From Inia geoffrensis (lineage: Eukaryota; Chordata; Mammalia; Artiodactyla; Iniidae), in NCBI GenBank assembly GCA_036417435.1, contig CM070900.1, positions 30,419,496-30,483,495 of the forward strand: a DNA stretch of 64,000 nucleotides, written 5' to 3'. Position 1 is the stretch's first letter; every line of letters begins with the position of its first letter. A program made the translations under genes and the position numbers. The notes beneath the pieces are model-generated. The model saw only the letters and a list, made by a program, of their open reading frames with translations. It did not search any database and was not told the DNA's origin. Positions 46,340 to 58,215 of this stretch are shown here, piece after piece.

Positions 46340-46885
46340 AAATAGAACTACCATATGACCCAGCAATACCAGTACTGGGCCTATACACTGAGAAATCCAT
46401 AATTCAAAAAGAGACATGTACCACAGTGTTCATTGCAGCACTATTTACAATAGCCAGGACATGGTACTAACCTAAGTGTCCATCGATGGATGAGTGGAAA
46501 AAGAAGGTGTGGCACATATATACAATGGAATATTACTCAGCCATAAAAAAGGAACAAAATTGAGTTGTTTGTAGTGAGGTGGATGGACCTAGAGAGTCTG
46601 TCATACAGAGTGAAGTAAGTCAGAAAGAGAAAAACAAATATTGTATATTAATGCATATATGTGGAATCTAGAAAAATGGTACTGATGAACTGGTTTGCAA
46701 GTCAGGAATAGAGACACAGATGTAGAGAACAAATGTATGGACACCAAGGGGGGAAAGTGGCAGGGGTGGTGGTGGTGGGATGAATTGGGAGAGTGGGATT
46801 GACATATATACACTAATATGTATAAAATAGATGACTAATAAGAACCTGCTGTATACAAAATAAATTAATTAAATTTTAAAAATCT

Positions 46886-48034
46886 ATTCAAAAAAATTTA
46901 TTCTGACCCAGGAAATAATTAATAGATTCGTTTTATACACTGGTAAGTAAAGATAAATAGGCAGATGGAAGGGAGAAATCTTAGACATCCTTAGAAAAAT
47001 GTAAACATACAGACAACCACTTATTCCCCCCAACATGAAGATAAAGCTATCTCAGCTTGAATGAGTCCAGAGTACTGGTTATCAGAGAGTTTAATCAAGA
47101 ATTCATTGGACACAAGTTATTTTCTGGGTCTTAGACCTGGGGATAGCCTTGAATAGCTTCCTGAATTTGGATGATCAAAGGAGAAAATAGAGATTGATGG
47201 CTCCTCCTTGGAAACAGTTGGTTTAATAGCAGCGTGGTTGTGTTTCCCGGTGCCACCTGGACTTGAAATGTCCCACACTGAGCACCAATGAAAAATGGCC
47301 TTTTCATTTCCCTTAGGATTCTCTCCTGATCCTTAATGCCTTCCATAATTAAGGACTAACTACCAAGGCATGGGGCATTCCTAGGGGATTAATGGCCAGC
47401 AGGGAGAGTTGATGGCCCAGAGCCAAGTGGGGACTCATTAACCTCAGCTGGTCATTAATTCCTTAGGCACTGCCTGGGGTTGGGGATGAGGGAGGGTGTT
47501 TGTGTGGGGTACAACTCATGTTGACTGTATTTCCAGGAAAAGAAAAAAGTTAAGTTTTAAATATGCAGAGGCACAGAACATCTCCCTCGGCGATGCAGGA
47601 TGCTGTCTCTAGCATTTCAACTGCATCGTGTCGTCAGGTCTCCCACCTCGTGGAGTCCTTTTCACCATGGGGGCTAATGTTAGAGAGAGCAGAGATGAAT
47701 GAGGCAGGCTCTGAAGTGTCAACAGAGGTGAAGATCCTGGAATATGCTAAATGATGAAGTTAAAAGGGTTATATTTCAGGCCAATGAAGCCTCACTCTTT
47801 CTGAATCACAGCCCTAAGATAGGCAATGAGGGCAACACTAGTATATTTAATCTTGTGTTTTTCCTCCCTCCCTCCCTCCCTCCTTCCCTCCCTCCCTCCT
47901 TCCCTCCCTCCCTCCTTCCCTCCTTCCCTCTTTCCCTCCCTCCCTCCTTCCCTCCCTCCCTTCAGAATATTCACAAGAAAGTAGAAGATGTTTAAAAATA
48001 TTATGTGCTGCAGGAAGTGGTAGAAATAGGTCCT
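46886..48034. other. Unique DNA with a polypyrimidine tract
   Basis: No gene was recognised. The frame at 47131-47346 on the minus strand and 47563-47754 on the plus strand resemble nothing I know. The notable feature is the pure pyrimidine tract at 47858-47963. Confidence 0.55.
47858..47963. repeat. 106-nt uninterrupted polypyrimidine tract (CCCT/CCTT)n
   Basis: Every base from 47858 to 47963 is C or T, arranged as CCCT and CCTT units. The minus strand therefore has many GGG runs separated by A, AA or AGGA, and the tract has mirror-like symmetry. Both triplex (H-DNA) and G-quadruplex formation are plausible. Confidence 0.95.
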
Positions 48035-48215
48035 GTATTACATGGCTGGTAGGAGGTACATTGGAACAACCAATTAGAGAAGCAAGTGGTTACTAGCTAT
48101 TGAAAACTGAAACCTGTATGCCCTGTGATCCAGAATTCCACCCCTCCCATATCACTCCCAGAATAAAACAACTTTGCATATGCGGACAAGGATGTGATGG
48201 ACAAAGGAGTGTTAG
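48035..48215 (+). mobile_element. Possible HAL1/L1M relic
   Basis: 'ggctggtaggaggtacattgg', 'acaaccaattagagaagc', 'cctgtatgccctgtgatccag' and 'aattccacccctccc' follow, weakly, the order of the ORF2 C-terminal nucleotide sequence in old L1M/HAL1 elements (gtgggaatgtaaattggtaca, accctatgacccagcaattccactcc). Confidence 0.45.
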
Positions 48216-48624
48216 ACAAGGAATGTGAGAAATAGAAGACCATATTCCCCCACCAGGAGTACCTGAAGCTGTGTGCTTTGGGATCAGGAAGTGAAAAGTC
48301 CTATGGGCAAACAGTGCCAGCAAATGATGGTACAAAGTCATGACAGCATCACATTTCCCCTCCAGCGGGAGTTCATTTAATGAAAGGAGTTAATGCCTCC
48401 ATGGGTATGTGGCTGTTCGAGGTGGTGGCAGAGGATAATGCCCCCAGGGTACTGATTCTGAGAGAACTTTAAAGCTCTGGTTCTTGGAAATGCAGATAAA
48501 TATGAACAACTGATATTTGTTCTGTGACAAAGTCTATCTTCAGGAATTAAATATCCTTTTAAAATACACTGGAGATGGTTTGAGAATAGACACGTAAGAA
48601 CCTCAAAGTTCACAGAGTTAAAAT

Positions 48625-48857
48625 GAGTCTGTGTATTCTCCCAGCTCTGCCATTTATGAGCTATAGAATCTCAGGAAAATTACTTAAATTCTCTGAGCCT
48701 CATTTCCTCATCTGTAAAATTAGGAGACTAAAAATAATACTTGATTCATAGATTGTTCTAATGATTAAATAAGATAATTCATGTAAAAGAGTTGGCTCCT
48801 ATTAAGCTTATGATTGCTCATAAGCAATCAATAAATATTATCCATTATTATTGCTAT
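48625..48857 (+). mobile_element. MIR SINE, nearly complete
   Basis: Landmarks in order are 'cagctctgccatttatgagctat', 'aaaattacttaaattctctgagcctcatttcctcatctg', 'taaaattaggagac', 'gattgttctaatgattaaat', 'gataattcatgtaaaag' and 'gcaatcaataaatattatcc'. This is the best-preserved MIR in the window. Confidence 0.9.
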
Positions 48858-49627
48858 TTTTAAAGTAATACTATTATTCTTACAACTAGCTATCATTGAG
48901 TGAGGACTGAAAATTAGAACTGGTTTCTCTTAGTGACTATGTCATTAATTGAAAAGGTAATCTGTGTAAATTAAGTTAATCTCTAGGATCAAGTTTCATT
49001 ATTTGTTAAATGAGTTTAAGAATAAATTGAAATGTACTATGTCAAAAATAGAAAAAAGTAGTATAAAAATAAGTTTTATTTCTCCTCTTCTTTCTCCTTC
49101 TTCTCATCTTCATCATCATCATCATCTTTATTTTGTTCTTATTATTTCAGTCCAATAAATATGGATTTAACTTATATGCAGTGGTGTTAGAGAGGGAATG
49201 ATACAGTATTATTTGTCAGTAATCACTCTTCCTGTTTTGATGTCAAACCGCTTCCTCATTCTATGTCATACTTATGATTTTTACCAGTGGATCAGAAAAG
49301 AAGTTGGTTTCCTTACTTTGCCGCCCAGCCAAGGTTATAGTTACAATCATGGGTGCTTTCTGACATGATGCAATATTCTCCAATTCCTGTATCAGAAGCA
49401 TGGATTCATAAACAATCACTATAATAAAACACGACCCCTAATTTTGCTGTTCTAACTGCACTTTCACGTAGTAGTAAGACATATTCAGGGCAATGAAAAC
49501 ACCTTTTGATATACTTCTTAAAGTTTCCAATGAGATATTGGCTATTGTTTTGCAATAAGAACAATGGATTCAAACTTAAAGTTGGATTTATTTACAATTT
49601 GATTTATTTATTTCATGCCAAGGCATG
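48858..49627. other. Unique AT-rich DNA
   Basis: No gene was recognised. A short (TCA)n run lies near 49108-49126. Confidence 0.55.
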
Positions 49628-49682
49628 AAAAGAACCTAAGTATCCATCAATAGATGAATGGATAAAGAAAATGTGGTGTACA

Positions 49683-49724
<42 letters not shown>

Positions 49725-50260
49725 GAATGGAATATTATTCAGTTATGAGAAAGAAGGAAATCCTGCCATTTGCTATAACATGGATGCAACTTGAGGGCAT
49801 TATGCTAAATGAAACAAGTCAGAACAAGAAAGGTAGATACTGTATGATCTCACTGATACGTGGAATCTAAAAAAACCCCACCAAACTCAGAAACAAAGAA
49901 CAGACTGGTGATTGTCAAAGGTGGGGACTAGGGAGTTAGGAAAATGGGCAAAGGCGGTCAAAAGGTACAAACTTCCGGTTTTCATATTACTAAGCTCTGG
50001 GGATGTAATGTATACCATATTGACTACAGTTAAGAGTACTGTATTATATATTTGAAAGTTGTTAAGAGAATAGATCTTAAAGAGTTCTCATCATAAGAAA
50101 AAAACGTGTAACTATATGAGGTGATGGACGTTAACTAAACTTATCTCAGTAATCATTTCATAACTTATACATACAGTAATCATTATGTTGTACACCTTAA
50201 ACTAATATAATGTATGTCAATTATCTCTCAATAAAACTGAAAACTGAAAAAGAAAAAGAA
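49628..50260 (+). mobile_element. Old LINE-1 (L1M-type) 3' end
   Basis: The element runs from the last part of ORF2 ('cctaagtatccatcaatagatg') through a 3' UTR with 'tatgatctcactgatacgtgg', 'gttgtacaccttaaactaatataatg' and 'tatctctcaataaaactg' to an A-rich tail. The frame at 49658-49870 contains MEYYSVMRKKEILPFAITW, a late L1 sequence. A CA tract sits at 49680-49722 at the same internal position as in the L1 at 11745. Confidence 0.88.
49680..49722. repeat. (CA)n microsatellite inside L1
   Basis: About 20 CA units with one CCCA interruption near the start, located between 'atgtggtgta' and 'aagaatggaatatt'. Confidence 0.95.
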
Positions 50261-52737
50261 TATCAGATTCAAATTTAGGCTTCCAATCTAGGGCAAGACA
50301 GATGATGTGAGGTGCCTCCATAAAGAAGGCGCAGTTCATCCTACAAGTGCATCTTCCAGCCCTGCACACCACATTTTGACACACCCTCCTCCCCCTGCCT
50401 CAGTCTCTGTTAGTGGTTACAGACTATCACTCCAGTCTGACAACCCCATTTTTCTTGCACTTTCCTGCTCTTTCTAGATGAGTTTTCTTTCTTTATTTCC
50501 TTTATCAAAAAGGGAGACAAATGATTCTGGTAGTCCTAACAGAACTACAGATAGCACATTTGACATAGAAATAACAGTGAATTATGTACAAGAAAGTTTC
50601 CCCTTCCCCATTGTCTTTCAACAATTCTGATAACATCAAAGCGAACATCTCCATGCATTGCTAGAATGTCTTTAATACCCATTTAGCATCTGTTCATCTC
50701 CCTTTTTTTCACCATGAGAACCTCAGGCACAGACCCTTCCCCAGTTAACAGTGGGTAGCCAGAATTTATTGGACTTGTTTTGTTGCAGACGTCCTTATTT
50801 TATTTTCGATTCCCTTCCACTTAACGACAAGTACTGTTTTAACTTTCAGGATAATGATGTCATGATCACTTTTTAAAATAAATATAATACATTTTTAAGT
50901 GAAGGCATGAAAAGAAAAATACTACGGAAATAGTATGTGGATGAGTGAATTTTTATCACTGTATCCCCATCCTCTTGGTGCTGTAATGATTCCATTCAAC
51001 TGAGGCACCTTAGTGCACTGCTCTCCTTCCCAGGATGACAGGGCTTTCAGTCAGGTCCTTAATCAGGCTGCAGACTGTCAGCAGTCACTTTGGTACCTCC
51101 AGGACCTTAGCTTCAAGCCCAGGCCCAGGAAGCTGTCAATAAAGGCATGTTGACTAAGTGAATGGCTAAAAGCAAGAGTAAAAGGAACCAGCTATAACAG
51201 AACAGAATGGCCCGGTGATTGGCTGGTTGTTTCCCCCAGGCAGTGGACTCTGGTTGTGTCTACCTCAATGCATGCTAGGGTGAGGATGGTGGGTTAGGGG
51301 ATGTGAGCGGTTAGTACCAGCTGTAGGTGCCTCTCTATCTGAGGAGGCATCGGATTTTGACCATATATCAAGAACAATGTTCTCAAAGCATGATTGTGAT
51401 TCCTAAGGGGAGGAAGGAAATCAACCTAAATTTGATGAGATTTGGGAACCAGAGAGATTGAGTACTTCTAGTTATCCAAACAGTACATGGATTTAAAAGA
51501 AGGTGGGAAACACTCCTTCTGTAACTCCATGTATTTGGTACCTGCAGGTAAAAATAACATAATATTGCCACTTGCACTGTTTTGAATAAATGCCAAACTC
51601 CTTTTCTAAAGCACAGGAAAATCAGCACATTGCGTCTTCCCAGATTTTAAGTTCTAACTCATTTCTTAATTAGCAAACCTAGACTACAGATCAAAGCAGC
51701 TAAAAGTGTAAACGACACCCAGTTAAAGAGACTGCTACTCCAAAAACCTCAGATGGGATGGCCCAGCACACTTTTTAGCTTTTCAGATTATTTAGGATAA
51801 TATTGCTGGAGTTTCCTCTTCCACTCTCTGGGAAAGAGCACAGAAGGTAAGAAAGGAAGAGGGAGGGGTTTGTCAGGAGGAGTGAAGAAGCCATTTCAAG
51901 AGCCCTTATAAGCCTATTTAAAACATTTTCTTCAAAGGAGTTCCCGCAACAATTATTACAGCTCATTTGCCTGCAAATATGCTCTCTGTTGTTAATCAGC
52001 CAGTCATTAACCTCAGCAATATCAATGTGTTGTCACCATGCATTTCAAAGAGGTGAATAGAGATGGGTGGTTTTTAAGAGCTGCTTAAGCTGAAAGAGCC
52101 CATTACATTATTTACCCTTCCAAGGTAAACTAACCCTCAAGACAAAGATTTTTATCTTGGGTACTCATCACTCTCTCCTAGGCTTTTCCTAGAGTCCCTT
52201 ATTTAGGTTCATGCTCACAGGTTACTCTGATTGCCAAAGAAATGGTCTCAGGGATGAAATAACACACTGGGGAAAATTGGCAGATTAGAACAGAGATGAA
52301 ATTTGGACTAAGGTCTACGGCTTAGGGTCTGAAAGAGTAATTGCTCTTGTCTTCCTCGTTAGCAGAAAACCCAAGCCTCAGAGAAAGAAGCCAGAAGAAG
52401 CCAAAGGGGGGCCATTAATTATCCAGAGAACAAACTCTAATGTCCTTAGACTGTAATTTTTCTCCACAAAGCAGTCATTTAGAAATCCTTGTGGGTGCAG
52501 GGCCTGTGGTTTGTCCTTTTATCAACCCTCCATTAGGCCAACAAATCCTCAAGACACTATTTGGTTCTCCCTTCCTGGCCTTCTTGCACATCCTCATGAG
52601 ATGGGTAAAGGTTCTTAAGAGATGGTGGAAACATTATGGGATGCCGAGAACACCCTAAAACTGTATGCAGAAGTCTGTATCACTCTGAATTTTTCTAAGG
52701 AGAGATCCAGAGCCTTCATCATTTTCATGATCAAAGT
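50261..52737. other. Repeat-poor unique block with candidate regulatory segment
   Basis: No gene or repeat was recognised. Around 51900-52130 the sequence has closely spaced motifs of developmental factors: SOX-like aacaat near 51950, octamer-like tgcaaatatgc near 51972, and several ATTA/TTAA cores. This suggests a possible conserved non-coding element, but no alignment is available. Confidence 0.5.
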
Positions 52738-52969
52738 GAAGAATCACGGGCTTCCCTAGTGGCGCAGTGGTTGAGAGTCCGCCTGCCGATGAAGGGGACG
52801 CGGGTTCGTGCCCCGGTCCGGGAAGATCCCACACGCCGCGGAACGGCTGGGCCCGTGAGCCATGGCCGCTGAGCCTGCGCGTCCGGAGCCTGTGCTCCGC
52901 AACGGGAGAGGCCACAACAGTGAGAGGCCCGCGTACCGCAAAAAAAAAAAAAAAAAAGGGAAGAATCAC
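52738..52969 (+). mobile_element. CHR-type SINE with well-preserved CpGs
   Basis: The body is 52748-52959. It starts gggcttccctagtggcgcag, with A-box-like and B-box-like (gggttcgtgcccc) promoter sequences, the GC-rich body (cacgccgcggaacggctggg, gcgcgtccggagcctgtg) and an 18-19 A tail. The 10-bp repeat gaagaatcac at 52738-52747 and 52960-52969 is the target-site duplication. It keeps CpGs that the copies at 22651 and 63227 have lost to TG or CA, so it may be the youngest or least methylated copy here. Confidence 0.95.
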
Positions 52970-55900
52970 TAGAAAAACTACTCCAAATTTTATTTTTAGT
53001 GAATATATATCAACTGGAATTATATTTACTTCTATGTATAGTCCATTGAATCACACAGAATGACCATTCTCATGGGTCAAACACAGCTGCGTACCAGAAG
53101 TTTCAGTTGGTTCAACCTATTAAACATTTTATATAAACTTACAAATAAATAAGCGCGTATTGAATAAGTTTTATGTAAATGAAAATAACATTTTAATGTA
53201 ACTGCTATACAAACAGTATATTTAATAGTATAATAATTAAATATATAAAGGGAAATATACGTTAAATATGTTTGTACATGGCTGTGTTTTATATAAAGAT
53301 AAGCTGTTATTAGAGCTTTATAACATATATACCAGATACACAGGAATTTTACAGGGTAATGAAAATACTTTGGCAGCTTTATGTACCTTGCCATTGGTCG
53401 CTGGGCTGACTGGGTGAGATTTTTTTTTTTTTCTTTTCCAGAATCTGATTTTTAAAGTGCACTACTGTACCTTATATATAAAGGCATCAAAGTAATAAAT
53501 CTTCAAATAATGAAGAGGTCTCACTCTCCTAAGGTCTCATTCTCTACTGTGGGTAGATTAGCTTCTAAACATCTAAATTCATTTTGATACAGATCCCCCT
53601 GTTAAAAATTATAACTCCATAGACAGGCTTCAGAATACACGGGGAGAATACAGATCTGCTTAATAAAGCGGCATCATTAGACAAGGGCAGACTGCCCCTA
53701 CTCTCCCCCACCCCATCTTGCATATTCTCTTCTTCTGTTATGGCAATTTACATACATAAAACTATCAATTTAGTTAATTAGGCTTTAAAACTGCTTTTTA
53801 AATAAGGAAGAACCTTTTATTCTCTCTGATAAAACGACACAAATAAATTATTGCTGTTGTCATAGATTGCCTAGCTGCTACTTTGCTAGAAAGCTTCAAA
53901 GTGTAACTTTGATGTGAAAAGACTCTTAGTTAGGGAATATGCATATGAGAAATGATTTTGAAAAGGGAAGCTTTAACATCAAGTCTCGGAAAAAAATAAA
54001 AATACAGTGAGCCAGAACCCTATCTCTACTGGGTGGTAACTTAAGGAATTCAAAGCAATAAGATTTTTTCCCTTTGGATAAAAATGATAGTAATAAAAAT
54101 ATGCTTTTTTTGTTTCTCAAATTTTCAGATCCTTATTGTTTCCAAACATAGAGGTACAGAAAATGTTTTGAGTCTCTGTGGATGCTGAGAGGGGCTGAGA
54201 ATAATAAAAGGAGATGAAGCAATTGTTACGGAAAATCGTTATGTCATCGTTAAAAGGGTCTAAATGGACTCATATCCTTTGCTTCCAGTTGATAATTGAT
54301 CAATCATGCATGAAAATAAAATGTTTTGAGTTAAGATTTCAGAAGAAGAAAAACATTCCCTTATGATGGCTCTGACCCCCGCTCCCTCCCGGATTCTTAA
54401 ACCCCACATCTGACATACGGAGCCAGGTCACAAAGCCCAGTTCTAGAAAGCCCTTAGGGTAAGGAGAGCAATGAACCTGGCAGAGCTAGAATCAAAACTG
54501 TCTCAGCTTCATTCCTATGTGTGTGCAACAAACATCCATTTGGAGATCAAATGCTCATTTTTTTTTTTTTTTCTCTCTTAACCCAATACTGTAGAATTAA
54601 TGTGGTGACTTCGATGAATGATGAATGAATTGGCTCCCTAAGATTTAAAAGAATATTTTCTATTCTATTCCTTTTCAAGGCAGTGGATAATTTAAAGCAA
54701 AAAGAATGAAAGTTTGACTATTAACTCATTTCTCTTGCAGGAAGCCACTTTAACAAAGGTACTAGCAGAGGAATTTTGGGCGTGTGTGTGAAACTGCATA
54801 CCTCAGTCCTGATGAAGACTTAAAATTTGTATTCAAGAGGCAGCATTAGACTTCTGCTGTGAAAAAGTGTCTGCTAAGCACCTTCTATTGCCAACAGGAA
54901 AGCAGAGGTAATCTTTAAAAACTAAGTAACTAACTAATTAACTAACTAAATCCTTAAAAAAGCTCAGGACCACTTGATAAAGATAAGGCAGTGTTAAATA
55001 AGAAAGGCTTTCCTGGGAACTGAGACTAAGACACCACCCAGTTCCCATCCGATTAAAATGCTAATAGAAAGGGTGGCAGGTGGCTGTATCTTAGACCAAG
55101 TTTTAGTTTTTCTTTGGTTCTCCTTTCTGTCAGGTTATTCTATCATAATGTATCAGGAGAAGCATTGCACTCACATCAAATCAAGCTGTTAATGGAAAGG
55201 GTGGCAGCCTAAAGTACTCCTGATCAACTGCTAATTTTGTTTTATTCTTCTTCCTCTTACAGCTATTCTCTGAAATGAATAACTGCATTCAAAAGAGGTT
55301 TTTGAGAGAAGCTGGGCACTAAAACACATGAAGATGAAGACACAGGAAACCATTATGTTCACAGGATAAACAGTTTTAGTCGTTTAACGTTATAATAAAT
55401 GTATTTGCCTGCGACCTGCTGATTTCACCACTAAAAGGTCTCTCCTGTTAAAGATGCACATGTCTCCATATTGGGCAAGTGATAAGGATAGGACAGCCAG
55501 GGGTGACAGTCCCTCAGCCAGCCTTGAATTTGTGCTTCTGAAGAGCAGACTACGGCTGTACATGTTCCACTAGTCAAAATTGGGAGGCAGCGAATTTAGT
55601 GTTTCTGAGAAGTGTCAGCTTTATTGCTTTAAGGATGAAAGTAATCAATTGATCTCGAGGATCAGGGAAACAGCAAGAGAGGCAGATTCTGCCCCATCCC
55701 GGACCCTGCCTTTGATGGCCAGAGCTCTGGGTAACAAAGGTTTGTCAGCTTTTTTGCCATACCCAGTCCTTGGGGATCTGTGCTAAGACTGAAGATTCAG
55801 AGCCCTTGCTGCCCTATTGGAAAATGAGGTGGATGCATATCCAGCAGGGATGTGATGGAGACAATCAATTGCTGTCCAAGTGTTCATTTAGTCTTTCGAA

Positions 55901-58089
55901 TATAAAACTTGCCTTCAAACACAGTATAAAGGAAAAACGAGACCAATGAAAAAAACGCCTTTTGATAAGCTGCTGACAAAGCGGGTTTCGGTGGTGTTTT
56001 ATTTACTTTGGAGACTGGCTTTACAGATCATAAGACATTTGCTACGTGACTGTGTAATGTGTTGGGCATTTACCCTCAGAAAGAAGTCCAGGAAAATAAG
56101 ACAATGGAAAGCAGAAGAACTGGAAACTGTTCTAACACTCATGACATAACTGCAACAGGCTGACCCAAGGTCTCGGTAACAACTTAAAAACTATCAGACT
56201 CTATTGTTCTGGGGTTTCATAGTTAAACACGAGAACACACGGATGGTGCAAAAATAAATCTAAAAATAATTCTGGTTCTTTCCCCATTCTGTGTGTCTTG
56301 AAAGTTCCTCTCTTATGCCTCTATTTCTCTCTCCAATTAATAATCTGGACATAATTATTACAAGTCATTCTTGCTATGAGAATATGTTACTGAGCTGTGA
56401 TTTCATCTTCTGTGGTTCAAATGTTGCTTTTACATCTTTATGATCTCCAAAATAATTATCTTGGTCTCTTTGTGTGGAACAAATAAGTTTGGTTCCCAAT
56501 TTCTAATAGTATTAATGGGAAAGTATACCTCTTTCAACATAGTGATTGAGTCTGAGAAGTCAAAATCAATAATCAAACAAATAAAACCAAACAACAACAA
56601 CAACAACAAAAAACCTTAAGTATAATTATATTAAGCTTTTTTTTTTTTTTTTTTTTTTTGTCCTTCCCAAACTAGTGGAGTGGATGGGAACTGGGAATGA
56701 TAAACTATTACCAGAGTCCCTGTGTACTACCTGAAGCCAAAATAAAACTGAAATACGTTGTTCACAATTTAAGTACAGACATAGAACACATGCACAGGGG
56801 TAAGACAGAATTCTAAAGTGTGGATTTTCTCATGGGAAAACTAATGATCTATTAAGTTCTCAAGTGCAGGAATCCACAATTCAATGACAGGTAATGCTGC
56901 TGCTAAGTGCTATGTGGTTCTGGGCAGAAAGGTTTCTGGGGGGAGTGGAATGGGTGCCATTTCAGGAAGAGATGCAGACCTTTGTCAATGCTCAAGTCCA
57001 TTCACCCCATCCAGCTCTGATTTCTCCACCTCTCAGCAATCTGGCCTGGTGAGTTTATTCTCCAGAATCTCACTGAAGCTTCAGACTGCTTCCCTAATGA
57101 AATGCTTGTCAGCTGCTACACTGGAGATGTCCCCCCAGAATCTTAATTAACCTTTGCAGTCAATGAGCTTCCGTGATTTTTTTCTCCTTAGAGAGATGAG
57201 ATTCGTGGTGAGCTGGTATATTTCTGGAGTTTATTCCTGATCTAGTGTATCCATTTATTCATGTATTTATATATCTATTTATCTGTTTGTTTTCCAATAA
57301 AGGAGAGACCTGTCTGCATGATTTTAAGCGTTCATGTATGAAATAACCCTAAACCACTTCTATCTAAAGCCTCTTTTTTTTCCACCCCCCTGGATGGTGG
57401 GGAAAACTGCTTTGAAATATAGGTTTTGATCAATTTTATATTATCCCTTTTTCAGGTCTCTAATGTCTGTTTCAAAGGATGTTTTAACATTGTAAGTTTT
57501 ACAGCAGCTCGTAACTGATAATGAAGACTTTCCCAGTACTATTTCTCCTTTGACACCTGAATTGCAAACTGAGATTTAAATATATAGTAATTATGAATGA
57601 TATCACAGACGAATACTAGATTAGAGCACAGAGTATATGACATCACAAATTCCTTTGTTAATGCTAAATTCCCAATCAAGGGAAGCTCAAAAAGGCATCA
57701 GTGGATACTAGAAATAGAGGTCCTTTTTTATGCTCAGTGGATTTCTCATAGACCTGCTTTAAAGGAAAAACCTAAAGAGAATATATCAGCATGAAATAAA
57801 ATTGCTACTTTGTGTCCTATGGATTTAGATTATCTGGTAGAATGGCTTTAGAAAATCTGAATATTTTTAAGGAAGAATAACTTTTGAAAGGTAAATAATA
57901 CCAAACTTTAATCATTCTAATGTTCCAATTTAAAAACAAGTTCAGAGATCATGCTGTTCACCAAGGAGAAACGGTAATTTTAAATAAAAAGCATACAGAA
58001 AATCTTTCATCTATAGTCTTAGATTGGCTAGGCAGTGTATGGGATGCATAGCTGACTAAAATTTCTTTAAAGGATGGTAGGAGATTCTT
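52970..58089. other. Repeat-poor unique block of about 5.1 kb
   Basis: No repeat family was recognised. There are T-runs near 53419-53431, 54560-54572 and 56638-56659, a (TAAC)-like tract near 54922-54950 and a (CAA)n run near 56594-56612. Two splice-acceptor-like sites and a donor-like site occur between 54720 and 55270. Open frames are short and match nothing I know. Confidence 0.55.
54741..54907 (+). other. Candidate non-coding exon (speculative)
   Basis: A pyrimidine-rich stretch ending in 'tttctcttgcag' at 54740 resembles a 3' splice site, and 'cagag|gtaatc' at 54907/54908 resembles a 5' splice site. The enclosed 167 bp has no long frame. A second acceptor-like site, 'cttcctcttacag', ends at 55262, and an AATAAA signal follows at 55394-55399. 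Such combinations also occur by chance, so without transcript evidence this is a hypothesis about an untranslated or long non-coding RNA exon. Confidence 0.15.
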
Positions 58090-58215
58090 ATATAATTCAA
58101 CTGAAGTGTTTAATACGCATCTACTTTGTCCAAAGCACTGACCTAGGCATTGTGAGGTTTTAGAGGTGAATAGGATAGAGTCCCTGCCCTTAGGAGGCAA
58201 GATGTTTTGATTTAA
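58090..58215 (-). mobile_element. L2 LINE fragment, reverse orientation
   Basis: 'cgcatctactttgtccaaagcactgacctaggcattgtgagg', 'gaataggatagagtccctgcccttaggagg' match the reversed L2 3' region (gcacctactatgtgccaggcactgtgctagg, gtccctgccctcaaggag). Confidence 0.75.

Larger units (their letters stand above)
41430..46885 (+). mobile_element. LINE-1 from mid ORF1 to 3' end, interrupted by a nested L1
   Basis: The element starts in the ORF1 coiled-coil region (about 41440), continues through the ORF1 end (about 42150), ORF2 endonuclease (about 42210-42900), linker, reverse transcriptase (about 43600-44700), then a nested insertion at 44755-45416. It resumes at 45417 and runs through the ORF2 C-terminus and a 3' UTR with 'gacatatatacactaatatg' and a final 'aaaataaattaattaaa' near 46860-46876. 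Without the insertion it is about 4.8 kb. Its 3' UTR differs from that of the nested copy, so host and guest belong to different L1 subfamilies. All frames are broken. Confidence 0.95.

Noticed and set aside
47744..47995. Proline/serine/leucine-repeat frame and its arginine/glycine/glutamate mirror on the other strand
   Set aside because: Pure translation of the CCCT/CCTT tract.
8048..50260. Recurrent similar segments that might suggest a repeat array or CRISPR-like system
   Set aside because: They are independent L1 copies in both orientations with irregular spacing; no short regularly spaced repeats with unique spacers exist.
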